A stretch of 64,000 bases of DNA. Source: JAQTTT01 sp041652755 (GTDB lineage Archaea > Nanobdellota > Nanobdellia > Tiddalikarchaeales > Tiddalikarchaeaceae). Positions 17,715-25,475 of this stretch are shown in pieces (the first letter of the stretch is position 1; every line of letters starts with the position of its first letter). The translations under genes and the position numbers were made by a program. The stretch lies in assembly GCA_041652755.1 (NCBI GenBank), contig JBAZGS010000001.1, positions 80,488-144,487 of the forward strand, given 5' to 3'. The notes under the pieces were generated by a model. That model had not been told where the DNA came from. It did not search any database and was given only the letters and a program-made list of their open reading frames with translations.

Positions 17715-17753
17715 CATATTACGAACATTCTAAGTAGTAGTAAGTACCTACAG

Positions 17754-17763
17754 ATTTAAATAG
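17754..17763 (+). promoter_or_regulatory. Proximal TATA element of ftsZ
   Basis: ATTTAAATAG about 65 nt before the ftsZ ATG. Unlike most first genes here, ftsZ would have a leader of about 40 nt carrying A-tracts and GGGGAGTGTGG before the start codon. Confidence 0.5.
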
Positions 17764-17824
17764 TTTTTGGTATTCACTACTGTCAAAAAAAAAATTAAAA
17801 AAAAATGGGGAGTGTGGTTAAAAA

Positions 17825-18901
17825 ATGGATTTTTTAGTGGAGAATGCTCTTAAAAATCAGGAGCAGTTTAAATTTTCAACCAGCAATAATGCTGGACAAG
17901 CAAACATTAGGGTAATAGGATGCGGTGGAGCAGGAAACAATACTGTTGCGTGGTTATACAATAAAGGCGTAGAAGGCGCAGAAACAATTGTATTAAATAC
18001 TGATATTCAACACTTGAATATAAGCAACGCTGATCAAAAAATATTAGTCGGAAAAGAACTAACAAGAGGACTTGGTGCAGGAGGAAATCCTCAAATAGGA
18101 GCTCAAGCAGTAGAAGAAAGTCAGCATGAAGTTAAGCAATTGCTTAAAGGAACAGACTTGTTATTTTTATGCGCTGGAATGGGTGGAGGAACAGGTACAG
18201 GTTCAGCTCCAGTAGTTGCAAAATTAGCTAAAGAAATGGGAAGCATAGTTATAGGTGTAGTTACAATGCCATTCAATGTTGAAAGGGCAAGAGTTGACAA
18301 AGCAGAATACGGTCTTCAGCTATTAAGAGAATATTGCGACAGCGTAATAGTTATAGATAATAATAAATTAGTGCAAATTGCAGGAAATTTGCCAATGGCT
18401 CAATCATTTGCAGTTGCGAATGAATTGATATCAACAATGATTAAAGGAATAGTTGAAACAATAGCATTGCCAAGCTTAATAAACTTGGATTTTGCAGATG
18501 TTAAAGCTATAATGAAAATGGGAGGTTTGTGTGTAATGGGAATTGGGGAATCTTCAAGCGAGCACAAAGCAGAAGAGGCAGTAAAAAGAGCCCTAAACAA
18601 TCCATTACTGGATGTTAATTATGATGGTGCTGAAGGCGCACTAATTCACATAACTGGCGGACCTGACATGACTTTAGAAGAGGCAAGCAAGGCAGCAGAA
18701 TTAATTACATCATCATTAAGCAATGATGCTAATGTAATCTGGGGAGCAAGGATTGAGGAAGGAATGATTGGTAAGATGAGAATAATGAGCATCATTACTG
18801 GCGTTCAAAGCCCATACATTGTAGGCCCTCAAAGATTAAACCAGATTCAAAGCCAGGGACAAACAGCTCAAAAGGAATCACTTGGAATAAGAATGATTTG
18901 A
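17825..18901 (+). CDS. ftsZ: Cell division GTPase FtsZ
   Basis: A 358-residue tubulin-superfamily GTPase that polymerises into the division ring. Residues 27-40 hold the first nucleotide-binding loop (RVIGCGGAGNNTV). The tubulin signature GGGTGTGSAP lies at about 120-129 and the T7 synergy loop INLDFADVKAIM near 220-230. The C-terminus ends QKESLGIRMI, resembling the short conserved tail of archaeal FtsZ. The gene stands alone, with a 280-bp upstream region carrying two TTGGCG inverted repeats and two possible TATA boxes, and with strong inverted repeats after its stop. Expression is therefore probably controlled more elaborately than that of its neighbours. Confidence 0.97.
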   Translation: MDFLVENALKNQEQFKFSTSNNAGQANIRVIGCGGAGNNTVAWLYNKGVEGAETIVLNTDIQHLNISNADQKILVGKELTRGLGAGGNPQIGAQAVEESQHEVKQLLKGTDLLFLCAGMGGGTGTGSAPVVAKLAKEMGSIVIGVVTMPFNVERARVDKAEYGLQLLREYCDSVIVIDNNKLVQIAGNLPMAQSFAVANELISTMIKGIVETIALPSLINLDFADVKAIMKMGGLCVMGIGESSSEHKAEEAVKRALNNPLLDVNYDGAEGALIHITGGPDMTLEEASKAAELITSSLSNDANVIWGARIEEGMIGKMRIMSIITGVQSPYIVGPQRLNQIQSQGQTAQKESLGIRMI

Positions 18902-18911
18902 AACTTAGCGT

Positions 18912-18992
18912 AGCCTTTAAAAAAAATTCATTTTTGTAAAGGCTGCTAATTTCTAATCACTCCCCCTGATTGTTATAACGCAGCCTTTCACA
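18912..18992. ncRNA. Overlapping hairpins downstream of ftsZ, H/ACA-like candidate
   Basis: Two mutually exclusive pairings share one arm. The first is AGCCTTTA (18912-18919) with TAAAGGCT (18937-18944). The second is AAAGGCTGC (18938-18946) with GCAGCCTTT (18980-18988). The second forms a 9-bp stem, an 8+8 internal loop, a 5-bp stem AATCA/TGATT and a 7-nt C-rich loop. An ACA trinucleotide follows the stem on both strands (18990-18992 on plus; complement of 18937-18935 on minus). This resembles a single-hairpin H/ACA guide, but a clear K-turn is missing. An attenuator or RNA 3' end structure is an alternative. Confidence 0.35.
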
Positions 18993-19011
18993 ATTTTTTT
19001 TAAAAACCATG

Positions 19012-19050
19012 ATTCCTCCTCTAAAAGGGGAGGAATTAAGAATTTTTTTT
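19012..19050 (+). terminator. Hairpin plus T-run, probable terminator after ftsZ
   Basis: ATTCCTCC...GGAGGAAT pairs around a short TCTAAAAGG loop (19012-19036), followed by TAAGA and a run of eight T at 19043-19050. T-runs are the usual archaeal termination signal. The hairpin may stabilise the 3' end. Confidence 0.5.
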
Positions 19051-19090
19051 ATAATAACCTTTATTAACTAAAACTTTTACCTAAAAATCT

Positions 19091-19843
19091 ATGACTATAA
19101 GCTTTCAGCCTGATTATAGGCCACAGGCAAGGGAGTTGAAAAGATTCTTAAAAAAAAATAATCTCACCCAAGACATTAATTATATTATTGGAGGGGATGG
19201 GGCTTTGCTGATTTATGCCTCAAAAATTAAGCCTAATGTATTAATAAGTCCAGACTCAAGTGTAGGTTATTATGCTTTCACCAGATTAGGAAACCATCAC
19301 GAAGCAATACTTGAATACTTGGATAATCCTAGCAAGTTTAATATAGAATATCCAACAATTGAATCAAAGATTAATGGAATAAAATTAGATGATTTTGCAA
19401 TCAATGATGTATTAATTACTGAGGGGCTTCAGTACTTGTCAAAAATTTCAATGACTATTGGAGATACTGAAAGCTTTGAAAGCAATTCAGGACTACTGGT
19501 TTACACGCATGATGGTTGGAGCGGATTTGCCAAGAATTTAGAAGCTAAAAAGTACGGATTAAATGAATTAGGGCTCACATCAATTGCTCCATCTAAAGGG
19601 GAATTATCAAAAATTAAAAGCTTAGCTTTAACTGATGAGCTATCAATTAAAATCTTGCCAAGAAACAGGAAGACAAAATTTGCCATGTATGTTGACTGCA
19701 AAGATGTTAAGCCTTACAAGCATTTCTGCACAGATATAAAAAAAGTCTACATAAAGCCATATAAAATAAAACAAAATGATGAAATCACTATAATGAAAGG
19801 CAAGCCAATAATAATTGCATTAGTTAAAGATAATATTTATTAA
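19091..19843 (+). CDS. Divergent NAD kinase-like protein
   Basis: A 250-residue protein with the fold signature of the NAD/diacylglycerol kinase superfamily. Evidence is the YIIGGDGALLIYASK loop at residues 32-46 (GGDG nucleotide-binding motif), LDDFAINDVLITEG near 122-135 (matching the conserved A(L)NE/D strand of NAD kinases), and a beta-rich C-terminal half with SGLLVYTHDGWSGFAKNL. It probably phosphorylates NAD to NADP, but similarity to classical NAD kinases is low and another substrate is possible. A TATA-like element about 28 nt upstream supports the start. It precedes the PspC-like operon by 22 bp, and a TATA within its 3' end suggests separate transcription. Confidence 0.6.
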   Translation: MTISFQPDYRPQARELKRFLKKNNLTQDINYIIGGDGALLIYASKIKPNVLISPDSSVGYYAFTRLGNHHEAILEYLDNPSKFNIEYPTIESKINGIKLDDFAINDVLITEGLQYLSKISMTIGDTESFESNSGLLVYTHDGWSGFAKNLEAKKYGLNELGLTSIAPSKGELSKIKSLALTDELSIKILPRNRKTKFAMYVDCKDVKPYKHFCTDIKKVYIKPYKIKQNDEITIMKGKPIIIALVKDNIY

Positions 19844-19865
19844 TAACCCTTACCTTGAATTATTC

Positions 19866-20237
19866 ATGAAAGACAAGATTTACAAGAGCAAGAATGACAA
19901 GATAATTTTCGGAGTTTGCGCAGGAATAGCTGACTATTTTGAAATAGACCCAACAATAGTAAGGGTGATAACTGCAGTCTTATTGATTATAGGAGCCCAA
20001 TTCATAATTTCACTATACATAATTTTGGCATTAGTGCTTCCTGAAAATCCAGCAGAAAAAAAGCAAAAAACAATAAGCAAGGCTAGCAATTCTTATATGA
20101 TTGGAGCCGGATTAGTGATTATTGGAGTAATAATGCTTCTTGATTCATACAACATTGTTTTATGGAGAAACCTTTGGCCTGCAATGTTGATAATAATTGG
20201 TGTAATAATAATATGGGGAAAAAGCAAGAAAGATTAA
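19866..20237 (+). CDS. PspC domain membrane protein
   Basis: A 123-residue membrane protein. Residues 1-60 are a PspC domain (KIYKSKNDKIIFGVCAGIADYFEIDPTIVRV followed by a transmembrane helix and PEN). A second hydrophobic region at about 75-115 (IGAGLVIIGVIMLLDS..., NLWPAMLIIIGVIII) matches the LiaF-type transmembrane unit (DUF5668 pattern). PspC proteins sit in the cytoplasmic membrane and take part in envelope-stress responses. It is the first gene of a three-gene unit whose next members carry further LiaF-like segments. Confidence 0.8.
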   Translation: MKDKIYKSKNDKIIFGVCAGIADYFEIDPTIVRVITAVLLIIGAQFIISLYIILALVLPENPAEKKQKTISKASNSYMIGAGLVIIGVIMLLDSYNIVLWRNLWPAMLIIIGVIIIWGKSKKD

Positions 20238-20680
20238 CTAATAATTCAAGCATAATCACTGGAGTGATATTAATATTATTTGGAACTTTTTTATTGCTTG
20301 ACTCTTTTAATATCCTAAAGTTTAATGCAAACTTTGTATTAATGATAATTGGAGTGATTTTTTTACTAGCTTATTTTTTCACAAAAAAATCAGGAATGTT
20401 AATTCCAGGAGTAATGCTTTCTCTTTTCAGCATAATACTAGTTTTTAATCTCAGCTACTTGCCTTATTTGTGGGTGATAAGCATTTCATTGTCTTTTTTT
20501 GCAGTTTATTTAACAAAAGAAAAGTATACTTCATGGGCACTGATTCCAGGCTCAATCTTGCTTGCAATCTCCTTAATAATAATCTTTGAATATTACACCA
20601 CAATTAATGCATTGCCATTAATACTGATTTTAATTGGAGCTTACTTGCTTTACAAAAATTATCTTAAGGTTAAGAAATGA
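20213..20680 (+). CDS. LiaF-like multi-pass membrane protein
   Basis: The open frame extends upstream to 20162, but those codons lie inside the PspC gene. The ATG at 20213 gives a 155-residue protein with only a 25-bp overlap and is the likelier start. It begins MGKKQERLTNNSSIITGVIL, then has about five closely spaced hydrophobic helices, including two GVILxLFGxFLLLDSxN-like units that echo the end of the PspC protein. This is the LiaF/DUF5668 transmembrane pattern. It overlaps the next gene by 4 bp, so the three genes form one operon. A role in membrane-stress sensing is inferred from the family. Confidence 0.6.
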   Translation: MGKKQERLTNNSSIITGVILILFGTFLLLDSFNILKFNANFVLMIIGVIFLLAYFFTKKSGMLIPGVMLSLFSIILVFNLSYLPYLWVISISLSFFAVYLTKEKYTSWALIPGSILLAISLIIIFEYYTTINALPLILILIGAYLLYKNYLKVKK

Positions 20681-21468
20681 GCAAATCCGGATATTCACTA
20701 ATACTTATTGGATTAATCCTGCTTGCTTATAATTATGGCTTAATTGATTTTTCAATCTTGGCAGGGCCTTTGGTTTTGCCAATAATGCTAATACTTGCAG
20801 GAAGCTTCAGCGTTTTTAAGGGTTTATTTGGGCAAAATGATTTATTAGACGTGCTCTCAAAATTTATTGGAATAATCCTATTCTTAACAATCTTTATTAA
20901 TATTTTCAACCTCCCTTTAGTCATTCTTCCTAAAAATATTGATTCAATCGTTGAGCTTAACACCTCAGCCCTCAGGGTAAGTTATACTTCACTTGATTTT
21001 TCAGCAGATTTAAGCCTAGTAACCATTAACTATGAATCAGATGATAAAAATTATATTGAATCAACAGAATATTTAAGCAATTACTCGCTTTTTAATTCGT
21101 TTTCGCAATCAAACTATGATTTCAATAATTTCTTAATAGACAACTTAGTCTTTGAGAACAATTTTGGAGAATCAACAATTATTAACTTAGCATCCCTTAA
21201 TAATTCAATTTTAAATAATAATTTTGGAGAGCTAACAATTTACACTGGAACTATTGAAGGGGAAAAAGAATTAGTTATAAATAATGACTTTGGAAGTGTC
21301 AAGCTAATAATGGATGACTCAGCTTCATACCAAATCCAATCAGATAATTCATTTGGTTCAATAATTAATAATATAGGATTAACCAGCAATACTTATTCAA
21401 ATGCAACCAACAAAATCAGAATCTTTATTCATAACGTTTTTGGAACAGTGCAATTAAGCAAGCAATAA
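20677..21468 (+). CDS. LiaF-like membrane protein with C-terminal beta-solenoid domain
   Basis: A 263-residue protein. Hydrophobic segments near residues 5-22, 26-47 and 60-85 are followed by an extracellular region. From about residue 155 short repeats (ENNFGESTI, NNNFGELTI, NNDFGSVKL, DNSFGSIIN, HNVFGTVQL) form the toastrack-like beta-solenoid typical of the LiaF/DUF4097 C-terminal domain. Third gene of the PspC operon, overlapping its predecessor by 4 bp. In bacteria LiaF-type proteins inhibit or report cell-envelope stress signalling. In this archaeon a membrane-stress function is inference, and no cognate histidine kinase is present in the window. Confidence 0.7.
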   Translation: MSKSGYSLILIGLILLAYNYGLIDFSILAGPLVLPIMLILAGSFSVFKGLFGQNDLLDVLSKFIGIILFLTIFINIFNLPLVILPKNIDSIVELNTSALRVSYTSLDFSADLSLVTINYESDDKNYIESTEYLSNYSLFNSFSQSNYDFNNFLIDNLVFENNFGESTIINLASLNNSILNNNFGELTIYTGTIEGEKELVINNDFGSVKLIMDDSASYQIQSDNSFGSIINNIGLTSNTYSNATNKIRIFIHNVFGTVQLSKQ

Positions 21469-21600
21469 ATGCCTCATTTAATAACTCCTTAAAGGGTTAT
21501 ATAATAATTATATACAGAATTGTTTTTCTTAATAATTAGTAAAAAATGGAGATGATAAAAAATTATAACCCAACACAGGTTCGTACATAAAATAGTGCTT

Positions 21601-21960
21601 ATGCCTGAAAACACTAACATTTATGAATCCTTAAAGAAAATGCTAAACGATTTAGTTTTTGCAGGCACAAAAAACTGCCCATTATATTGGGAAGAATCAC
21701 CTAACAATAAATATCATATGAGTCCGGGAGAAACAATGGGGGTTGAATTTTATGCCCTCTCTAAAAGCTCTGAAACCAAAGGCTATGATTTATCTTTACA
21801 GCTTTGGCTACTTAACCCCAATCCCAAATATGAATCACTGAAACAATGCTACAGCCAAGGAGCTTTGGCTACAATTAAATTCAATGAAGATTCAGGATTA
21901 GAAAAAATAACCAAACCTGAGGAATTTAAAGAATTAATATTTAATGAGTCTTTCAAATAA
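21601..21960 (+). CDS. Hypothetical small protein
   Basis: A 119-residue soluble protein I do not recognise. A GTG at 21595 is in frame two codons earlier, but the ATG at 21601 is the more usual start. It contains a NCPLYWEESPNNKYHMS segment, MGVEFYALSKSSETKG and a WLLNPNPKYESLKQCY stretch, with two Cys and no membrane helix. The upstream 130 bases hold only AT-rich palindromes. It converges on the nitroreductase gene with 5 bp between the stops. No function is proposed. Confidence 0.55.
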   Translation: MPENTNIYESLKKMLNDLVFAGTKNCPLYWEESPNNKYHMSPGETMGVEFYALSKSSETKGYDLSLQLWLLNPNPKYESLKQCYSQGALATIKFNEDSGLEKITKPEEFKELIFNESFK

Positions 21961-21965
21961 AAGGC

Positions 21966-22505
21966 TCATAAATTCTTATTTCCCCAATTGTTGAAATAGA
22001 CCATTTTGTCTAAATCAAGCCTGCTTGGCGCTGAAGGTATATTTTTTCCATAGCCTATTGCAAACATTCCTCTTAATACAAGATCACAGTCTTGCGCTTT
22101 TATAATTCTTAAAATCTTATCCTCATCATAAGCGCCAATCCAGCTGCTTGAAAGTCCAAGGCTTTCAGCTTCAAGCATCATGTTCTGCATTGCAATGCTG
22201 CAATTCTGAATAGAATAAGCCATTTCTCCCCTTTGGCCAAAAAGCATTCTTAGCTTGCTGTCATCGCTTAAAACAATTATTATTGCTGGAGCGTTGCTTA
22301 TCCAGTATTGTCCAAGGCTGGCTTCAGATATTTGGGCTTTAATTTTATAATCAGTTATTACAACAAACCTCCAGTTCTGTACATTTCCGCTGCTAGGGCT
22401 CCATCTTCCAGCTTCTAATACTTTGAACAATTTGTCATTCTCAACATTTTTTTCAGTATAATCTCTAACGCTTCTTCTTTTTTTAATCAAATCAAGTATA
22501 TCCAT
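21966..22505 (-). CDS. Nitroreductase-family FMN oxidoreductase
   Basis: A 179-residue protein of the nitroreductase superfamily, FMN-dependent NAD(P)H oxidoreductases. Recognisable parts are KKRRSVRDYTEKNV at the N-terminus (phosphate and FMN contacts), EAGRWSPSSGNVQNWRFVVI, the SIAMQNMMLEAESLGLSSSWIGAY helix (FMN/dimer contact) and MFAIGYGKNIPSAPSRLDL at the C-terminal end. The physiological substrate is unknown, as is usual for this family. The gene is divergent from DNA ligase with only 35 bp between the two start codons. Confidence 0.88.
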   Translation of the reverse strand: MDILDLIKKRRSVRDYTEKNVENDKLFKVLEAGRWSPSSGNVQNWRFVVITDYKIKAQISEASLGQYWISNAPAIIIVLSDDSKLRMLFGQRGEMAYSIQNCSIAMQNMMLEAESLGLSSSWIGAYDEDKILRIIKAQDCDLVLRGMFAIGYGKNIPSAPSRLDLDKMVYFNNWGNKNL

Positions 22506-22540
22506 AAGGTTTTAATTGTAAGCCACATTTTAAAATATTT

Positions 22541-24187
22541 ATGCTATTTAGTGAATTAGTCAGCCTGTTTGATAAGTTGTCAAAAACAACAAAAAGGCTT
22601 GAATTAGCAGAGATTTTAAGCAGTTTTTTTAAGAAATTAAACTGCAATGAAATAGGATTTATAACCCTATTATGCATGGGCAAAATTTTTCCAACAATTG
22701 TGAAAAAAGAATTAGGCATAGCTAATAATTTAATGATTGAAGCAATAGCTTTGGCAAGCGGGTCAAGCAAGCAAGAGGCAAAGAAACAATGGAACATTTA
22801 TGGAGATATTGGAGAAACTGCTAAAAAATTCATGAGCAAAAAAAAGCAAGTGTCATTAATAGACAAAGAATTAACAATCGCTGAATTAAAAGAAGTTTTT
22901 TACAAAATCCCAAGCATTTCAGGCAAAGGAAGCTCTGAACTGAAACTAAAACTAATAAGCAAATTATTGTCAATGACTGATGCTTCAGGAGCAATGTATT
23001 TGACAAGAATAATGATTGGAAGCATGAGAACAGGGGTTGGGCAGGGAGTGATAAGGGATGCTTTAGCCAAAGCTTTCAATGTTAACGCTGAAAGCATTGA
23101 AAAATCCTACAATTTATGCTCTGATTATTCCTTGGTTGCAAGGAATGCTTGCAGCAATCCTGAATTGATTATTAACCCAAAAATTAACCTTTTTAGCCCA
23201 ATAAACATGATGCTTTTTTTGAAAGCTTCAAGTGTTAAAGATGCTTTTGAACGGGTTGGGAGGCCTGCAATAATTGAAGTGAAATACGACGGCATGCGCG
23301 CTCAAATTCATAAAAAAAATGAGGAAGTAATTATTTTTACACGAAGCATGGATGATGTGACAGCTCAATTTCCTGATGCGATTAAACTAATAAAAGAGTC
23401 AGTTACTGCTAAGAAAATTATTTTTGAATGCGAAATAGTTGGTTTCAGTCCAAAAACAGGCAAGCCTTTAGCTTTTCAATTCTTAAGCAGGAGAATAAAA
23501 AGGAAATATGAGATTGAAAAAGCAATAGCTGAGATTCCTGTTAAGCTTTTCTGCTTTGATTTATTGATGCTTGAAGGCAAGGATTATTTGGATGAAAAAT
23601 TCATTGACAGGCATGAAGCTTTAAAAAAATCAATAAAAGAGAATGATGACATAATGCTTGCTAAAGGAATATTAACCAGCAGTGACTCTGAGGCTGAAAA
23701 ACTTTTTCTTGAAGGAATAAAAGAGCAGGAAGGAGTGATGTTTAAAAGCTTAATAGCTTCATACAGTCCAGGTTCAAGAGTAGGTTATGGAGTTAAGCTA
23801 AAAAGCCATATGAAGGAATTGGACTTAGTTATCACTGAAGCTTATTATGGGAAAGGCAGAAGGAAAGACTGGTTTGGAAGCTACACTTTAGCATGCTATG
23901 ATGCTGAGAATGATTCTTATTTAACTATAGGCAAATTAGGCACAGGATTTAGCGATGAGCAACTGAAAGAGATGAATGAGTTAGTGAAAAAAGTGATTAT
24001 TAAAAAAGAAGACGAAAAAGTAGTGCTCTCCCCTAACATTGTTGTTGAGGTTGAATATGAAGAGATTCAAAAAAGCCCCACTTATTCCAGCGGCTATGCT
24101 TTAAGGTTTCCAAGATTAGTCAGAATCAGGCTTGACAAAGATGCTAGGGAAGCCAGCACTTTATCAATGGTTGATGAATTAAAATAA
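22541..24187 (+). CDS. lig: ATP-dependent DNA ligase
   Basis: A 548-residue archaeal DNA ligase (LigI type) sealing nicks in replication and repair. The N-terminal DNA-binding domain (about 1-215) is followed by the adenylation domain with motif I EVKYDGMRAQ (Lys248 is the nucleotidyl acceptor), motif III FECEIVGF, motif IV EGVMFKSL and motif V GVKLK. The OB-fold at about 425-548 ends VVEVEYEEIQKSPTY...LRFPRLVRIR. Length and all motifs are normal. It is divergent from the nitroreductase. The C/D RNA candidate begins 6 bp beyond its stop on the other strand. Confidence 0.97.
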   Translation: MLFSELVSLFDKLSKTTKRLELAEILSSFFKKLNCNEIGFITLLCMGKIFPTIVKKELGIANNLMIEAIALASGSSKQEAKKQWNIYGDIGETAKKFMSKKKQVSLIDKELTIAELKEVFYKIPSISGKGSSELKLKLISKLLSMTDASGAMYLTRIMIGSMRTGVGQGVIRDALAKAFNVNAESIEKSYNLCSDYSLVARNACSNPELIINPKINLFSPINMMLFLKASSVKDAFERVGRPAIIEVKYDGMRAQIHKKNEEVIIFTRSMDDVTAQFPDAIKLIKESVTAKKIIFECEIVGFSPKTGKPLAFQFLSRRIKRKYEIEKAIAEIPVKLFCFDLLMLEGKDYLDEKFIDRHEALKKSIKENDDIMLAKGILTSSDSEAEKLFLEGIKEQEGVMFKSLIASYSPGSRVGYGVKLKSHMKELDLVITEAYYGKGRRKDWFGSYTLACYDAENDSYLTIGKLGTGFSDEQLKEMNELVKKVIIKKEDEKVVLSPNIVVEVEYEEIQKSPTYSSGYALRFPRLVRIRLDKDAREASTLSMVDELK

Positions 24188-24192
24188 GAATC

Positions 24193-24262
24193 TGCATGCG
24201 CTCAACATTAATTTTCCTCCTCAATAGTTTCAGATAGGGATAACAATATCATCACGCATGCA
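24193..24262 (-). ncRNA. Box C/D guide sRNA candidate, 23S rRNA peptidyl-transferase region
   Basis: A 70-nt minus-strand element. The terminal stem TGCATGC(G)/(C)GCATGCA is perfect (24262-24255 with 24200-24193). Box C GTGATGA lies at 24255-24249, D' CTGA at 24233-24230, C'-like TTGAGGA at 24224-24218 and a D-like TTGA at 24205-24202. The C'-D spacer is exactly 12 nt. The D' guide TTGTTATCCCTAT is complementary to AUAGGGAUAACAA, containing the near-universal 23S core GGGAUAACA (E. coli 2445-2453). By the D+5 rule the modified base would be the middle G, G2446 in E. coli numbering. A TATA shared with the 24326 gene lies about 35 nt upstream. Confidence 0.75.
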
Positions 24263-24292
24263 ATGAAAAATTATCTTTTTAGGAATAAAAAG

Positions 24293-24303
24293 TTTTTTAA
24301 ATA
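24293..24303. promoter_or_regulatory. Bidirectional TATA element between C/D RNA and the 24326 gene
   Basis: TTTTTTAAATA is near-symmetric. It lies about 27 nt before the ATG at 24326 on plus and about 35 nt before the C/D RNA on minus, so it may drive both. Confidence 0.5.
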
Positions 24304-24325
24304 TGATTTCTTTATTAATTATTTT

Positions 24326-24643
24326 ATGAAATTAACTGTTGTATTTAATGTCCAAGAAGTAGTGCCTGAACAGGATTTGAAAGGAAAGAAGTATGAGTTT
24401 GCAATTATAAATAAAGTTGATTCTCTCCTTGAATGCGGCACATGCGATATTTACCTTAAAAATAATAAATCATTACATGGTTTTGATAAAATACATCTTG
24501 AAAAGGAGTCTGGCATGAAACTATACGAATCATATTTTGGCAAAACAGAGGTTAGGCCTAATATGGCTCTTCTTGAAAACAAGATAATTATTCAAGTTTT
24601 TGATGATTCAAAAGGGCTTGTTGGATTAATGCCTTTAAAATAA
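24326..24643 (+). CDS. Hypothetical small protein
   Basis: A 105-residue protein I do not recognise. The open frame runs up to an ATG at 24263, but a TATA element sits inside that extension, about 27 nt before the ATG at 24326. The latter is therefore taken as the start of a leaderless mRNA. The protein is soluble and beta-rich, with LTVVFNVQEVVP at the start, a CGTC pair near residue 40 and a C-terminal IIIQVFDDSKGLVGLMPL. The CxxC pair could bind metal or form a disulfide, but no second pair is visible. It is followed 46 bp later by the TrmB-like regulator. Confidence 0.5.
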   Translation: MKLTVVFNVQEVVPEQDLKGKKYEFAIINKVDSLLECGTCDIYLKNNKSLHGFDKIHLEKESGMKLYESYFGKTEVRPNMALLENKIIIQVFDDSKGLVGLMPLK

Positions 24644-24689
24644 AAACATTTTTAAATAGAATTTTGCCATCTATTAGTAGTGATTATTT

Positions 24690-25475
24690 ATGGATGAGGA
24701 ATTTATCGAAGAAATAAGGCAAAAATTTGAACTAAACCAGTATGAAGTTAAAATCTGGCTTTCTTTACTAACTAAAGGCATTAGCAGCGCAGGCGAAATA
24801 AGCACTGAATCAAATGTTCCAAGAAGCAGAGCTTATGATGTATTAGAATCTTTGGAAAAAAAAGGATTCATCATGCTTAAAAATTCTAAGCCAATAAAAT
24901 ATTTGGCTGTTGACCCTGAAGACATCATTGAAAATTTCAAAAAAAACATCTTAAACAAAGCAAGTAAGCAGGCTGAAAAAATAGCCGAATTCAAAACCTC
25001 TGAAGTATTCAGCGAACTATCACAATATTACAATAAGGGAATAAAAATGCTTGAGCCAACAGAGCTAAGCGGATTAGTGAAAGGTAGAAATAATATTTAC
25101 AACCAAATAAATAACATGATTAAGAATTCAACAAAAACAGTTACTTTAAGCGCAAGCTTAAATGACTTGAATAATTTCAGCCAATTCAAAAACGAGCTAA
25201 CAAAAGCAAACAAAAGAGGAGTAATCATAAAAATGGTTGCTCCAAAAAATGACATGAAATTTATTAATTCATCAATAAATGAATTAGGCGAGTTAAAAAA
25301 CCAAGCCAATGACTTCTCAAGGTTCATCATAACTGATGATTCAAACATGCTTTTTTTAATGGCAAATGATGAAGAGATTCACCCAAAGCATGATTTGGGA
25401 TTATGGCTAAAAAGCCCAAGCTTTGCTAAAAGCATAAACGTAATGTTCAATCATATGTGGGAAAGGCTAAATTAG
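24690..25475 (+). CDS. TrmB-family transcriptional regulator
   Basis: A 261-residue protein with a winged helix-turn-helix at residues 8-75 (ELNQYEVKIWLSLLTKGISSAGEI, then VPRSRAYDVLESLEKKGF). This is the TrmB signature, in which the AYDVLxxLExKG recognition helix binds operator DNA. The C-terminal part (about 105-260) is the TrmB effector domain related to the phospholipase-D fold (VKGRNNIYNQINNMIKNSTKTVTLSAS). TrmB proteins respond to sugars in characterised archaea. The ligand here is unknown and no transporter adjoins. Its 3' end overlaps the convergent sppA gene by 29 bp and its stop codon is TAG. Confidence 0.85.
   Translation: MDEEFIEEIRQKFELNQYEVKIWLSLLTKGISSAGEISTESNVPRSRAYDVLESLEKKGFIMLKNSKPIKYLAVDPEDIIENFKKNILNKASKQAEKIAEFKTSEVFSELSQYYNKGIKMLEPTELSGLVKGRNNIYNQINNMIKNSTKTVTLSASLNDLNNFSQFKNELTKANKRGVIIKMVAPKNDMKFINSSINELGELKNQANDFSRFIITDDSNMLFLMANDEEIHPKHDLGLWLKSPSFAKSINVMFNHMWERLN

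Noticed and set aside
20162..20212. Upstream extension of the second PspC-operon gene
   Set aside because: These codons are the PspC coding sequence in another frame; the ATG at 20213 is a better start.
21546..21590. Short frame starting ATGGAGATG before the hypothetical gene at 21601
   Set aside because: Only 14 codons, no similarity to anything; probably leader sequence.
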